Positions 9,436-18,724 of a stretch of 64,000 bases of DNA are shown here, piece by piece. This stretch comes from Paenibacillus sp. Marseille-Q4541 (GTDB lineage Bacteria; Bacillota; Bacilli; Paenibacillales; Paenibacillaceae). The notes beneath the pieces are model-generated. The model ran no database searches and had not been told where the DNA came from. It worked only from the letters and a program-made list of their open reading frames with translations. Position 1 is the first letter of the stretch. Every line of letters begins with the position of its first letter. Location of the stretch: positions 1-64,000 of the forward strand of contig NZ_JAGXCY010000003.1 of NCBI RefSeq assembly GCF_018310695.1. The letters are read 5' to 3'. The position numbers were made by a program, and so were the translations under genes.

Positions 9436-10335
9436 ATGATGGATCTTACATTCTTCCGAAAAAAGCAGTACATATGGCGTGACTGGATAGCAAGTTATTT
9501 GTTTTTACTCCCAGCACTTGCGTTTTTCAGTATATTCGTTGCCTATCCTATGCTAAAGGGAATCTATATCAGTTTTTTCTCCTACACACTTCGAGACTTT
9601 GACTTTATAGGCATGGATAATTATCAGTACCTTTTTCAAGATGCGACGTTCGGTAAATCGATGTGGAATACTCTTCTCATCGTCCTGATTGCTGTACCTG
9701 TTGTCGTTATCTTCTCACTCTTCGTGGCGATGATGATTTATAAAAAATCCGAAGGGGTGCGATCTCTATTTCGGGGGGTATTTTATTTACCTGCTGTATC
9801 ATCCGTTGTTAGTATTACTGTAGTTTGGGCATCGATCTATCATATGAATTATGGGATTCTTAATTATATTACAAGCCTGTTTGGCATGGACCCGATCAAC
9901 TGGCTCGGAGATACACGGACAGCGCTGTTAGCTATCATCTTAGTTCTGATAACAACGTCGGTTGGACAACCGATTATTCTCTATGTTGCTTCTCTTGGTA
10001 ATATTCCAAAATCATATATCGAAGCTGCACAGATGGACCGGGCAAATAGCTGGCAAATTTTCAAAAATATTTTGTGGCCCATGCTAATGCCAACCAACTT
10101 GTATATTATCGTCATTACGACGATTAATACGTTCCAGGTATTCGCCATTATCCAGCTCCTTACTTCCGGCGGTCCGATGTACGCCACTTCGACTGTCATG
10201 TATGGGGTATATGAGCAAGCCTTTATGCTTGGAAATTTCGGGATTGCCGCAGCGATGGGGGTAATACTCGCAATTGTCATCGGCGCGATTTCATTTATTC
10301 AGTTTAAATACCTCGGCAGTGATGTTGAGTACTAG
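9436..10335 (+). CDS. Sugar ABC transporter permease, MalF-like
   Basis: A 299-residue integral membrane protein with six predicted helices, belonging to the binding-protein-dependent transport permease family. The EAA loop reads YIEAAQMDRANSWQIFKNIL, the contact site for the shared ATPase. It lies 78 bp downstream of the binding protein and 12 bp upstream of the second permease, so the three form one importer operon. The start is the first of two adjacent ATG codons after GAAGGGAA. Confidence 0.92.
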   Translation: MMDLTFFRKKQYIWRDWIASYLFLLPALAFFSIFVAYPMLKGIYISFFSYTLRDFDFIGMDNYQYLFQDATFGKSMWNTLLIVLIAVPVVVIFSLFVAMMIYKKSEGVRSLFRGVFYLPAVSSVVSITVVWASIYHMNYGILNYITSLFGMDPINWLGDTRTALLAIILVLITTSVGQPIILYVASLGNIPKSYIEAAQMDRANSWQIFKNILWPMLMPTNLYIIVITTINTFQVFAIIQLLTSGGPMYATSTVMYGVYEQAFMLGNFGIAAAMGVILAIVIGAISFIQFKYLGSDVEY

Positions 10336-10347
10336 GAGGCACATGGT

Positions 10348-11238
10348 ATGATGTTATTCTCAAAAATCAGAACCGGTCCCCGGCCGCGTCCTTTCACCAG
10401 CGGAACGAATTTGAAAAAAAAGACGCCTAGTATTCCTTCCATTCTTGCTAATGTACTGTTGATTGTGCTTGCGTTATTATTTTTATTTCCATTCTACTGG
10501 ATCGTTACCGGTGCGTTTAAAGTACAGAACGTAGCTGTAGCTATACCTCCACAGTGGTTTCCTACGGATCCGACGCTGGAGAACTTCAAGGTGCTGTTTA
10601 AAAATCCAGTTTGGCGCTGGGGATTTAATAGTTTTTTCGTAGCCTCATCCGAAATGATTGGTGTGTGCTTGACCGCTTCTATGGCTGGATATGTGCTAGC
10701 GAAGAAGGCTTTTCCCGGACGCAAAATCATTTTCATTCTATTCGTGTCTGCGATGGCACTTCCCAAACAGGTTATTCTAGTACCACTGTTCACCATGTTA
10801 GCTGATCTAAACTGGATTGATACGTACAAGGGACTTATTTTACCTGCGATCGGCTGGCCGTTTGGGGTATTCCTGATGAAACAATTTGCTCAGACGATTC
10901 CTTCCGAGCTAATGGAAGCTGCCAAAATGGATGGATGCTCTGAGGTGCGATTGTTTGGAACGATCATTCTGCCACTACTCAAACCTGCACTTGGGGCATT
11001 AGCCATCTTTACGTTCATTAATGCCTGGAATGACTATTTCAGCCAGCTGATTATCACCCGTTCTACACCAATGATGACACTTCCTTTAGGACTTGCGACA
11101 CTGCAAGGGGAATATACCACACCCTATGGTGTGTTAATGGCAGGTGCTGCTCTTGCCTCACTTCCGATGATAATGATCTTTCTATTATTCCAAAAAGCGT
11201 TTACTCAAGGGATCACTATGGGTGCAGTAAAAGGGTAG
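10348..11238 (+). CDS. Sugar ABC transporter permease, MalG-like
   Basis: A 296-residue partner permease with six helices after a basic N-terminal tail of about 30 residues. The EAA loop is ELMEAAKMDGCSEVRLFGTI and the C-terminus FTQGITMGAVKG is typical of MalG-type subunits. AGGAGG lies nine bases upstream of the start. With the preceding permease it forms the membrane pore; a terminator follows at once. Confidence 0.92.
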   Translation: MMLFSKIRTGPRPRPFTSGTNLKKKTPSIPSILANVLLIVLALLFLFPFYWIVTGAFKVQNVAVAIPPQWFPTDPTLENFKVLFKNPVWRWGFNSFFVASSEMIGVCLTASMAGYVLAKKAFPGRKIIFILFVSAMALPKQVILVPLFTMLADLNWIDTYKGLILPAIGWPFGVFLMKQFAQTIPSELMEAAKMDGCSEVRLFGTIILPLLKPALGALAIFTFINAWNDYFSQLIITRSTPMMTLPLGLATLQGEYTTPYGVLMAGAALASLPMIMIFLLFQKAFTQGITMGAVKG

Positions 11239-11249
11239 ATTTAAGATTG

Positions 11250-11282
11250 AAGCCGGGGAATATGACCCTGGCTTTTTATTTA
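11250..11282 (+). terminator. Terminator after first ABC importer
   Basis: AAGCCGGGG pairs with CCCTGGCTT across a short AT loop and is followed by TTTTATTT. It ends the importer operon, so the sialidase 224 bp downstream needs its own promoter; no confident promoter was found in 11283-11505. Confidence 0.75.
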
Positions 11283-11505
11283 TATCAAGAGATGTTGCAA
11301 GACGAAAAATTCTAAATTGTCACATTCTGAAGAAAGATGAGGAACATGTAAAAATAGTACCCTGAATGTAAATAACCGGGTATTGGGAGCAAATCCTGCC
11401 TGCTATATAGTAAATGCAAGCAATAAGCATCATCCACGATCCTGATTCTACAAAGGGAGGGTGCGGAACACTTTTTTTCAACCTTACTAAAGGAGGGAAT
11501 AATGT

Positions 11506-13704
11506 ATGGCTCGTCGTTTATTAAAACCGCTCATGTTTGCATTATGTGCTGTCATTTTGATGACTAGTTTCACTAGCTCGCCTAAGGCTACAGAGGCAGC
11601 GTCTTTACAGGAAGCGGTTTTACTTGATTACCCGGTTGCTCGTTCCTTTAATGGAAGCAGTGACTATGTCGACAAGACAGCAGATGTTAGTTCCGTATCC
11701 TCTCTTCATGAAGGCAGTATTGCAGTCCGGTTCAAAACAACAAGTTCGGCTAATGCACTCACACTGATCAGTGCATCGCACACCTCAGATCCATCTAGTA
11801 ACCTGTCACTGACGTTAAACGGAGGGAATGTGTATTTTGAAAACCGGGAAAACGGAGTCTATGCGACCCAAATTACGGCATCCGGTAAGTATAACGACGG
11901 AGCATGGCACACAGCGGTGCTCACAGTAAACAGCAGAGGAACGAATATTTATATTGACGGGAGTCTGAGAGGAAACAGCACAGGTTCTGCATTTTTCAGT
12001 CAAGTCACGAGCTTAAATGGGATGTGGATTGGACGTAATGTTGATAACGGCGGAGGACAATGGTATTTCAACGGAGAGATGGACTATGTCAAAGTATATA
12101 ACCGATCTCTGGCTGCAACAGAAGTAATGGAACTGAGTGGGGTTTCAACTCCTTCGATTGTTACCTATCCAGTCAATCAAACATTTAATGGAACGTCAGA
12201 TGCACGGGATCAAACGGCTGATATCGGACGTGTATCTAATCTTACGCAAGGCTCTATCGCAGTTAAGTTTAAAACTTCAAGTTCATCTGCTGCCGGAGCG
12301 TTTCTCAGCGCTTCAGACACCACGAATCCTTCGAGCAATCTTTCTTTTACGATAAATAACGGTACGGTCTATTTTGAAAATCGCAATAATGGAAATTACG
12401 CAACAAAATTAAGCGCTAGTGGAAAATTTAACGATGGAAAATGGCATACCGCCATTCTAACGGTAGGTACAGGAAGTACGAAGATTTACATCGATGGAGA
12501 AGAAAAAGCTTCGTCTTCATCGCAAGCCTTCTTTTCAAGTGTTAGCAATTTAAATGGAATGTGGGTCGGTAAAAACGTGGATAATGGCGGATCACAGTGG
12601 TACTTCTCGGGTTCGATCGATCATGTCACGATATATGATCATGTGCTGTCTAGTTCCCAAATTAAGCAATTAAGTGGTGTGATGGAGGAAAAAATTCTCT
12701 TTGATGTAGCGGACGGCAAAGGGTATGGACAGTACCGAATTCCAAGTATTGTCGTCACTGCTAATAACACCGTACTCGTTGCAGCAGAAGCGAGAACGGG
12801 TGGAGATCAGACCCCAACGGATATCGTGCTTAAACGAAGTACGGATGGAGGAGATACTTTTTCGGAACAGATTATGATTGCGCCCGGCAAGTCTCAAGGG
12901 GTTGCAGAAATGAATCCGATGCTTCTTGCAGAAAAGAACAGCAGTGTTGTTCATATTTTATGGAGCCGCTGGAAGTGGGGAGCTTGTCAATATTTCATTC
13001 GCACAAGTACCGATGGGGGGCTGACTTGGGGAGAAACGAAAGAAATTACGTCCGTTTTAGATGACTATAAAAATCCAAATCATCCTAACTATTTTGCAAA
13101 TCTCGCCGGTGCAGGAATGGGACCGGGACATGGTATAGAGCTTACGGATGGAACGCTTGTTGTACCGATCTATTTGACGACGAGCGGGTGGACGAATAGC
13201 ACCGTAGGTACGATTTATAGTACCGATGGGGGTGTAACTTGGAAAGCAGGTTCACTCGTTCCCAATCCTTCTGGATTTCAAAAAATCCATGAAAATATGA
13301 TGGTTCAGTTGTCCAGTGGCAAACTGATGGCGAATATGCGGAATCCGGGCAGCCCTTATAGAGCTATCTCGACAACAGATAATGTAACGAGTGCATGGAG
13401 CACTCCGGTCTCTGATACTGCTCTAATTGATCCCGTCGTACAGGCGAGCACCCAGCGCTACGATGCGAATCACATTCTATTTACGAACCCGGCAAATACG
13501 ACTTCCAGAACAAATTTTACGATTCGAATATCTAACGATGATGCCGCAACGTGGTATAAGTCAAAAGAAATTTATCCATTAGAAAACGGCTACTCCGATA
13601 TCGCTGTAGGTCCGGATCAATCCATCCTAGTATTTTATGAAAAACCAGCGTCCTCAAAAATTAGCCTTGTACGTCTGAACAAGTCATGGATTGAAGCACC
13701 TTGA
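11506..13704 (+). CDS. nanH: Secreted exo-alpha-sialidase with two LamG-like domains
   Basis: A 732-residue secreted enzyme that would release terminal sialic acid from glycoconjugates. It has a signal peptide (residues 1-31), two near-duplicate concanavalin/LamG-like domains (about 40-207 and 215-390; both contain WYFNG or WYFSG and NVDNGG), and a C-terminal six-bladed sialidase domain (about 393-732). The arginine-triad motif is YRIPSIV, and four Asp boxes are visible (STDGGDTF, STDGGLTW, STDGGVTW and the degenerate SNDDAATW). No LPXTG or SLH anchor follows. AAAGGAGGGAA precedes the start. It is upstream of nanA. An intramolecular trans-sialidase is possible, but no oxidoreductase for 2,7-anhydro-Neu5Ac lies nearby, so ordinary hydrolysis is favoured. 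Confidence 0.9.
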   Translation: MARRLLKPLMFALCAVILMTSFTSSPKATEAASLQEAVLLDYPVARSFNGSSDYVDKTADVSSVSSLHEGSIAVRFKTTSSANALTLISASHTSDPSSNLSLTLNGGNVYFENRENGVYATQITASGKYNDGAWHTAVLTVNSRGTNIYIDGSLRGNSTGSAFFSQVTSLNGMWIGRNVDNGGGQWYFNGEMDYVKVYNRSLAATEVMELSGVSTPSIVTYPVNQTFNGTSDARDQTADIGRVSNLTQGSIAVKFKTSSSSAAGAFLSASDTTNPSSNLSFTINNGTVYFENRNNGNYATKLSASGKFNDGKWHTAILTVGTGSTKIYIDGEEKASSSSQAFFSSVSNLNGMWVGKNVDNGGSQWYFSGSIDHVTIYDHVLSSSQIKQLSGVMEEKILFDVADGKGYGQYRIPSIVVTANNTVLVAAEARTGGDQTPTDIVLKRSTDGGDTFSEQIMIAPGKSQGVAEMNPMLLAEKNSSVVHILWSRWKWGACQYFIRTSTDGGLTWGETKEITSVLDDYKNPNHPNYFANLAGAGMGPGHGIELTDGTLVVPIYLTTSGWTNSTVGTIYSTDGGVTWKAGSLVPNPSGFQKIHENMMVQLSSGKLMANMRNPGSPYRAISTTDNVTSAWSTPVSDTALIDPVVQASTQRYDANHILFTNPANTTSRTNFTIRISNDDAATWYKSKEIYPLENGYSDIAVGPDQSILVFYEKPASSKISLVRLNKSWIEAP

Positions 13705-13721
13705 AAAACAAAACGATGGGG

Positions 13722-13748
13722 ATGGGGAGCTGAGACTGCAGCCCCCAT
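13722..13748 (+). other. Intercistronic GC-rich hairpin between nanH and nanA
   Basis: ATGGGGAGCTG (13722-13732) pairs with CAGCCCCCAT (13739-13748) with one bulged A, ten base pairs in all. It lacks a T tract, so it looks like an mRNA-processing or stabilising element and not a full terminator. Confidence 0.45.
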
Positions 13749-13773
13749 TACCTTTACGAAGAGAGGGTTCTAT

Positions 13774-14712
13774 ATGACAATAACGTTTGATTTAAGCAAA
13801 TTTAAAGGAATCATTCCTGCATTTTATGCCTGCTATGAGGAAGATGGACAAATATCGGAACAGCGTACGTATGCGCTTTGCGACTATTATGTACAGAAAC
13901 AAGTGAACGGGGTATACGTAGGGGGAAGTTCGGGAGAATGCATTTATCATAATCTTGAGGAACGCAAGGCGGTCTTGACTTATGTGGCTTCTCGCTTGAA
14001 GGGGAAAATGACGTTAATTGCCCATGTGGGCGCTCCCTCCACAAGAGATAGTATCGCTCTTGCTGAGCACGCTGCTTCTCTTGGATATGATGCTTTATCT
14101 GCGATTCCACCTATCTATTTCACACTACCAGATCATGCAGTATCTCGTTATTGGAACGATATTATTGAAGCGACATCGCTTCCATTTCTCATCTACAACA
14201 TCCCTCAGACGACGGGGTACACCTTACGTACTCCTTTATATGAGGAACTGCTGAAGAATGAGAAAGTAATTGGTGTCAAAAACTCCTCTATGCCAACTTT
14301 TGATATTGAACGTTTTAAAAGAACCGGCGGCCAAGATTCCATTGTGTTCAATGGTCCTGATGAGCAGTTTGTAGCAGGAAGAATCATGGGAGCAGATGGC
14401 GGAATCGGGGGAACTTACGGTGTTATGCCGGAGCTTTTCTTAATCGCAGATCAGTATATCCAGCAAGGGAAGTTTATAGAAGCAAGACAAATTCAGAGCG
14501 ATATCAATGAGATTATCGTAGCCCTGTGCTCACTGGGTGGATCAATGTATGCGGGCATTAAAGAAGTACTGCGGAGAAGAGGAGTCAACATCGGCGGGGT
14601 TAGACTTCCGTTAGCAGGCATTACGGAGCAAGATGCATCAAGAATTGATGACATTATTTCCTTACTTGAACAAGTGGAGCACAGGTATATCACATCAGCT
14701 CATTCCAACTAA
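13774..14712 (+). CDS. nanA: N-acetylneuraminate lyase NanA
   Basis: A 312-residue class I aldolase of the dihydrodipicolinate synthase/NanA family that would split Neu5Ac into N-acetylmannosamine and pyruvate. The substrate loop GGSSGECIYHNLEERK corresponds to the family GxxGE motif, the catalytic tyrosine is in YNIPQTTGY (about residue 142) and the Schiff-base lysine in GVKNSS (about residue 168). The family contains several paralogous lyases, but co-location with sialidase, NanE and NanK makes NanA the best call. It lies 69 bp after nanH and 12 bp before a binding-protein gene. Confidence 0.9.
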   Translation: MTITFDLSKFKGIIPAFYACYEEDGQISEQRTYALCDYYVQKQVNGVYVGGSSGECIYHNLEERKAVLTYVASRLKGKMTLIAHVGAPSTRDSIALAEHAASLGYDALSAIPPIYFTLPDHAVSRYWNDIIEATSLPFLIYNIPQTTGYTLRTPLYEELLKNEKVIGVKNSSMPTFDIERFKRTGGQDSIVFNGPDEQFVAGRIMGADGGIGGTYGVMPELFLIADQYIQQGKFIEARQIQSDINEIIVALCSLGGSMYAGIKEVLRRRGVNIGGVRLPLAGITEQDASRIDDIISLLEQVEHRYITSAHSN

Positions 14713-14724
14713 GGAGGAGACATA

Positions 14725-16134
14725 ATGAAAAACAGACGTTTCTATCGATCACTAGTTACGTTAATGATCATATCTATCATTGGCGCAGGATGCTCTTCTA
14801 GTGGGTCAAATCCGTCATCAGGTAAAGGTAACGAAGCAGCGAATGGAAAAGAAACCGTAGAACTCAGTGTATGGCTGACTCCGCAGTGGAAAGGAGTACT
14901 GGATGCCACAGAAGAAGGTGCTGATTATGATAGCTTCTTTAAAAAAGCAGCCGAAGAATTCACAGCTCAGTACTCCAAATATAATGTAAAAATAAACACT
15001 CAGGTTATCGCCGGAGATCAGCGGGATCAGATGCTAAATGTGAATTTAAGCAGTGGAACACCACCCGATGTTTTTTTTGAGAGTGTGTTTGCGATGGGGG
15101 ATTATGTTCACCGAGGAGCACTTGTACCGCTTACGGATCTTGTGGATGAGAAGGACCGCAGTGATATTGCGTCAAGTTACTGGGATGCAGTCACTTTTAA
15201 CAAGGAAGTATACTTCTATCCGTTTCAGAACAACCCCGGTACCCTCGTCTATAACGCAGATATGTTCAGAGCTGCTGGACTTGACTCCTATATCGGCGAT
15301 GAACAGGAGATTAAAACTTGGACCCTTGCCGAGTATGAAGATATTTTAAGCAAGCTGAAAAATAATTTATCTAGCAGCGGATATGCAAATGCCTATCCAA
15401 TGGCACTTTTCGGAATGAATAATCAAGGCGACACCTGGAACCTTGCTTATCTGCGGATGTTCGGTAATCCCTTCTTTGATGAAAAAGGCAATATCATCTT
15501 AAATGATGAAAAAGGCGTGAAAGCAGCAGCATGGATCAAGAAAATAAAGGATGAGGGTTACACCAATCCTGGCCCTGAATCAGTAACTTCCAACGATGCG
15601 AACGGGATGTTCCTGAATCAACAGCTTGCCATCAGTTTTACGAACCCTGTCCTATATAATAATGCCAAAGCGGATATGGATAGCGGGAAACAGACAAAGT
15701 TTGATATACGGCTTGCTAACATTCCTTCTGAGAGTGGAGATCCCCTTACGTTTACTTATGTCGTAGGAGCAAGCGTATTTCAGTCGAAAGATCCAAAGCG
15801 CGTAGAAGTAGCAAAAGATTTTGTTCGATTCTTCTCAACCGATCCGGAACTCGTAAAATCTTCGAAAAACGGCATTCCCGTAAGAAGTTCTGTCATCACT
15901 GAATTTGAGAAAGATTATCCGTTATTCAAAGCTTATAACGAAAATGCAAAATATCTGTTCAATTTCACAGGAAATGTACCAGGATACAGTCAGCTGAGGG
16001 AACAGCTATATCCCGAGTTACAGGCCCTTTATACGGGAGCCAAAACACCGGAACAAGCCGTGAAAGATTATCAGGATAATGGAAATCAGGTTATTGAAAC
16101 GAACCGTAAAAATTCCGTGCTTCCTACAGAATAA
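14725..16134 (+). CDS. ABC transporter substrate-binding lipoprotein, probable sialic acid importer
   Basis: A 469-residue family 1 solute-binding protein with a lipoprotein signal (lipobox IIGAGC, Cys about residue 23) and a Ser/Gly-rich linker. It lies between nanA and nanE with two permeases, so the likely ligand is free sialic acid, as for the Bacillota/Actinobacteria SAT-type ABC importers. GGAGGAG lies six bases before the ATG. Ligand specificity is inferred from context only. Confidence 0.88.
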   Translation: MKNRRFYRSLVTLMIISIIGAGCSSSGSNPSSGKGNEAANGKETVELSVWLTPQWKGVLDATEEGADYDSFFKKAAEEFTAQYSKYNVKINTQVIAGDQRDQMLNVNLSSGTPPDVFFESVFAMGDYVHRGALVPLTDLVDEKDRSDIASSYWDAVTFNKEVYFYPFQNNPGTLVYNADMFRAAGLDSYIGDEQEIKTWTLAEYEDILSKLKNNLSSSGYANAYPMALFGMNNQGDTWNLAYLRMFGNPFFDEKGNIILNDEKGVKAAAWIKKIKDEGYTNPGPESVTSNDANGMFLNQQLAISFTNPVLYNNAKADMDSGKQTKFDIRLANIPSESGDPLTFTYVVGASVFQSKDPKRVEVAKDFVRFFSTDPELVKSSKNGIPVRSSVITEFEKDYPLFKAYNENAKYLFNFTGNVPGYSQLREQLYPELQALYTGAKTPEQAVKDYQDNGNQVIETNRKNSVLPTE

Positions 16135-16222
16135 GTAAGAAGAAGCCCCACTTTTAGAAGCGGTTTACTTCATAGCAAACGTTGCATTTCGATGAGCTTC
16201 GATAAGAAAGGTAAGATGCTGG

Positions 16223-17095
16223 ATGAAATCGACCCGATTGATGAAAGAACATCTAACAGGCTATCTGTTCATTACCCCGCAAATGATCATATTTCTAATG
16301 TTTCTTGTCTATCCGATCATCGAAGGTTTTCGTATGAGTCTTTACCAAATTCAGTACTCAAGTGAGACATTTGTTGGATTTGACAATTATGTAACTCTCA
16401 TTAACGATCCCGTTTTTCTCAAAGCATTCATGAATACGATTGTATTCGTTGTTTGTATTGTGTTGCTTACTGTAGGCTTTGCACTTTTTGTAGCATCCAG
16501 TGTTTTTGACAAAAACGCGAAGTACGTATCTTTTATTCGAGGGAGTTATTATATACCGGTCATGGTTTCGATGGTCGTCATGAGTATGATTTGGAGTTTC
16601 CTGCTAAATCCATCTAGTGGACTGATCTCGTATCTGGCCCGTGAGCTGGACATGGGAAATGTGAATCTGCTTGGAAATAAGCTGACCGTCATGCCGGTAA
16701 TTATTTTCGTAACCTTTGCTACGAACGTCGGGCAAGCCATTATTTTATATATTGCGGCGATGATCGGCGTGCCCAAAGATCTAATGGAGGCGGCAGAAGT
16801 AGACGGCGTTAGCCGGATCCAGATGATTCGTCATATCTTAGTACCCTCCGTTCAATCGACTACCGTGTACATTACGATTATTAATATTATCGCGGTACTT
16901 AAAATCTTTGTCGTTATTCAGCTCCTGACTGGAGGGGGACCAAACAATGCATCTGTTACCCTGATGTACTACCTATACAATAATGCCTTTAAGTTCAATC
17001 AGCTCGGCGTAGCTTCTGCGGTAGGTGTCATCATGTTTGTGATTACGCTCCTGTTGTCGATTCCTCAGCTACGCACCGTGATTAGAGCGAAGTGA
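16223..17095 (+). CDS. ABC transporter permease, MalF-like (probable sialic acid importer)
   Basis: A 290-residue six-helix permease with EAA loop LMEAAEVDGVSRIQMIRHIL. It starts 88 bp after the binding-protein gene and ends seven bases before the second permease. No ATPase is encoded here, so a shared MsmX-type ATPase elsewhere is expected. Confidence 0.9.
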   Translation: MKSTRLMKEHLTGYLFITPQMIIFLMFLVYPIIEGFRMSLYQIQYSSETFVGFDNYVTLINDPVFLKAFMNTIVFVVCIVLLTVGFALFVASSVFDKNAKYVSFIRGSYYIPVMVSMVVMSMIWSFLLNPSSGLISYLARELDMGNVNLLGNKLTVMPVIIFVTFATNVGQAIILYIAAMIGVPKDLMEAAEVDGVSRIQMIRHILVPSVQSTTVYITIINIIAVLKIFVVIQLLTGGGPNNASVTLMYYLYNNAFKFNQLGVASAVGVIMFVITLLLSIPQLRTVIRAK

Positions 17096-17102
17096 GGAGA
17101 GA

Positions 17103-17948
17103 ATGATGGTGCATAACAGAATAAAACCAAAACGCGAGCGGTACGATAGGGTTTCTAATGTAATTATTACTTTTTTCGCCATCGTCAATTTGTTCCCATT
17201 GTACTGGTTATTAACAAGTTCGCTGAAAAACAGCGCTGATGTTGTAAAAATGCCACCCGATTGGTTCCCTACTGCAATCACATTTTCGAACTACATGGAT
17301 ATTTTTCAGAATCAACCAGCCCTGCGTTGGACCTTTAACAGTCTATATGTCTCATTTGTCAGTACTGTGCTCGTGGTCATCGTGGGATCCATGGCGGCCT
17401 ATGCTTTTTCCAAATTGACGTTTGCTGGACAAAACCTAATCTTTATTGTGTTTATCTCAAGTTTGATGATTCCGAAAGAGATTATGATTGTTCCCCTGTT
17501 TCAGATTACGCAAGACTTTGGCCTTATCAACTCTTACGGTGGGATGATCTGGCCGAATGTGGCAACGGCTTTTGGCGTGTTTATGTTAAAAGGATTTTTT
17601 GATCAGACGCCAAGTGCTCTCCGGGAAGCAGCTCGGATTGACGGAGCAGGTGAGTGGAGAACCTTTTTGCAAATCATGCTGCCTATCGTGAAGCCCGGTA
17701 TCGGTGCCTTATTCATTCTGAACTTTGTTCAGGTGTGGAATGATTATCTATGGCAAATGATTGTGGGACAAGAGAAAAACATGAAAACACTGATGGTGGG
17801 AACAGCCACCCTAATGCAAGATATGAATCCGAATTTTGCTTACAAAATGGCGGGAGCATTCGTCGCAGCGTTGCCAATGTTACTGATCTTTATCTTGTTC
17901 CAGCGATATTTTACTCAGGGGATTACGGCTGGTGCGGTTAAAGAATAG
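17103..17948 (+). CDS. ABC transporter permease, MalG-like (probable sialic acid importer)
   Basis: A 281-residue six-helix permease with EAA loop LREAARIDGAGEWRTFLQIM and the family C-terminus FTQGITAGAVKE. GAGGAGAG immediately upstream supports the first of two adjacent ATG codons. It pairs with the preceding permease and is followed by nanE after 53 bp. Confidence 0.9.
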   Translation: MMVHNRIKPKRERYDRVSNVIITFFAIVNLFPLYWLLTSSLKNSADVVKMPPDWFPTAITFSNYMDIFQNQPALRWTFNSLYVSFVSTVLVVIVGSMAAYAFSKLTFAGQNLIFIVFISSLMIPKEIMIVPLFQITQDFGLINSYGGMIWPNVATAFGVFMLKGFFDQTPSALREAARIDGAGEWRTFLQIMLPIVKPGIGALFILNFVQVWNDYLWQMIVGQEKNMKTLMVGTATLMQDMNPNFAYKMAGAFVAALPMLLIFILFQRYFTQGITAGAVKE

Positions 17949-18001
17949 CGTGAATCAGCCTTTAATCAAACGTACACTTAAGTTTATGGAGGAGAGAGAA
18001 G

Positions 18002-18724
18002 ATGTCTAAAAATAGTAGTGTGCTGCAAAATTTAAAAGGGAAGCTCATTGTTTCTTGTCAGGCTTTACCTGAAGAACCGCTGCATAGTTCGTATATTATG
18101 GGAAGAATGGCATATGCGGCATATTTAGGAGGGGCAGCAGGGATTCGTGCGAACAGTGTAGAGGATATCGAAGAAATCAAGAAACATGTCTCCTTGCCGA
18201 TGATCGGAATTATTAAAAAAGTGTACGCTGGCTTCGATGTTTTCATTACACCTACGATGGAAGAAGTAGGTGCACTAGTACGCGCAGGTGTGGATATCAT
18301 TGCACTGGATGCTACAGATCGAACAAGGCCTGATGGCACTACGATTACGGAGATTTTTCCGAAACTCCGGGAAACCTACCCAGATCAGCTTTTTATGGCG
18401 GATTGTTCAACTTATCAAGAAGGGATGCAAGCGGAAACACTAGGTTTTGATTGTGTCGGAACTACCTTGAGCGGATATACGAATGCAACAAAAGAAAGAT
18501 TACTTCCCGATTTTGAGATGGCTGAAAGGTTAGTAAAAGACCTTTCGATTCCTGTGATTGCAGAAGGAGGGATTTCTACACCGGAAGAACTGGGCCTTTT
18601 ATTTGAACTTGGTGTTCATACAGCAGTCGTAGGTTCTGCTATTACAAGGCCTTATGAGATCACCAAAAGATTTGTACACTCTATTCAGCAGCAGAGCTAT
18701 GTTTCTCGTGCAGGGAATGAGTAA
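18002..18724 (+). CDS. nanE: N-acetylmannosamine-6-phosphate 2-epimerase NanE
   Basis: A 240-residue TIM-barrel enzyme converting ManNAc-6-phosphate to GlcNAc-6-phosphate. Recognisable NanE segments are LIVSCQALPEEPLHSS at the N-terminus, IGIIKKVY (catalytic lysine strand), DIIALDATDRTRPDG and VIAEGGISTPEE. GGAGAGAG precedes the start. Its stop codon shares one base with the nanK start (TAATG), so the two are translationally coupled. It feeds the same GlcNAc-6-phosphate pool as MurQ. Confidence 0.95.
   Translation: MSKNSSVLQNLKGKLIVSCQALPEEPLHSSYIMGRMAYAAYLGGAAGIRANSVEDIEEIKKHVSLPMIGIIKKVYAGFDVFITPTMEEVGALVRAGVDIIALDATDRTRPDGTTITEIFPKLRETYPDQLFMADCSTYQEGMQAETLGFDCVGTTLSGYTNATKERLLPDFEMAERLVKDLSIPVIAEGGISTPEELGLLFELGVHTAVVGSAITRPYEITKRFVHSIQQQSYVSRAGNE

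Noticed and set aside
11283..11505. Candidate promoter for nanH
   Set aside because: Several TTG- and TATA-like words occur, but none has acceptable spacing to a matching box.
16150..16180. Cre-like words near the second importer (AGAAGCGGTTTAC)
   Set aside because: Several mismatches to the consensus and an intercistronic position argue against a functional site.
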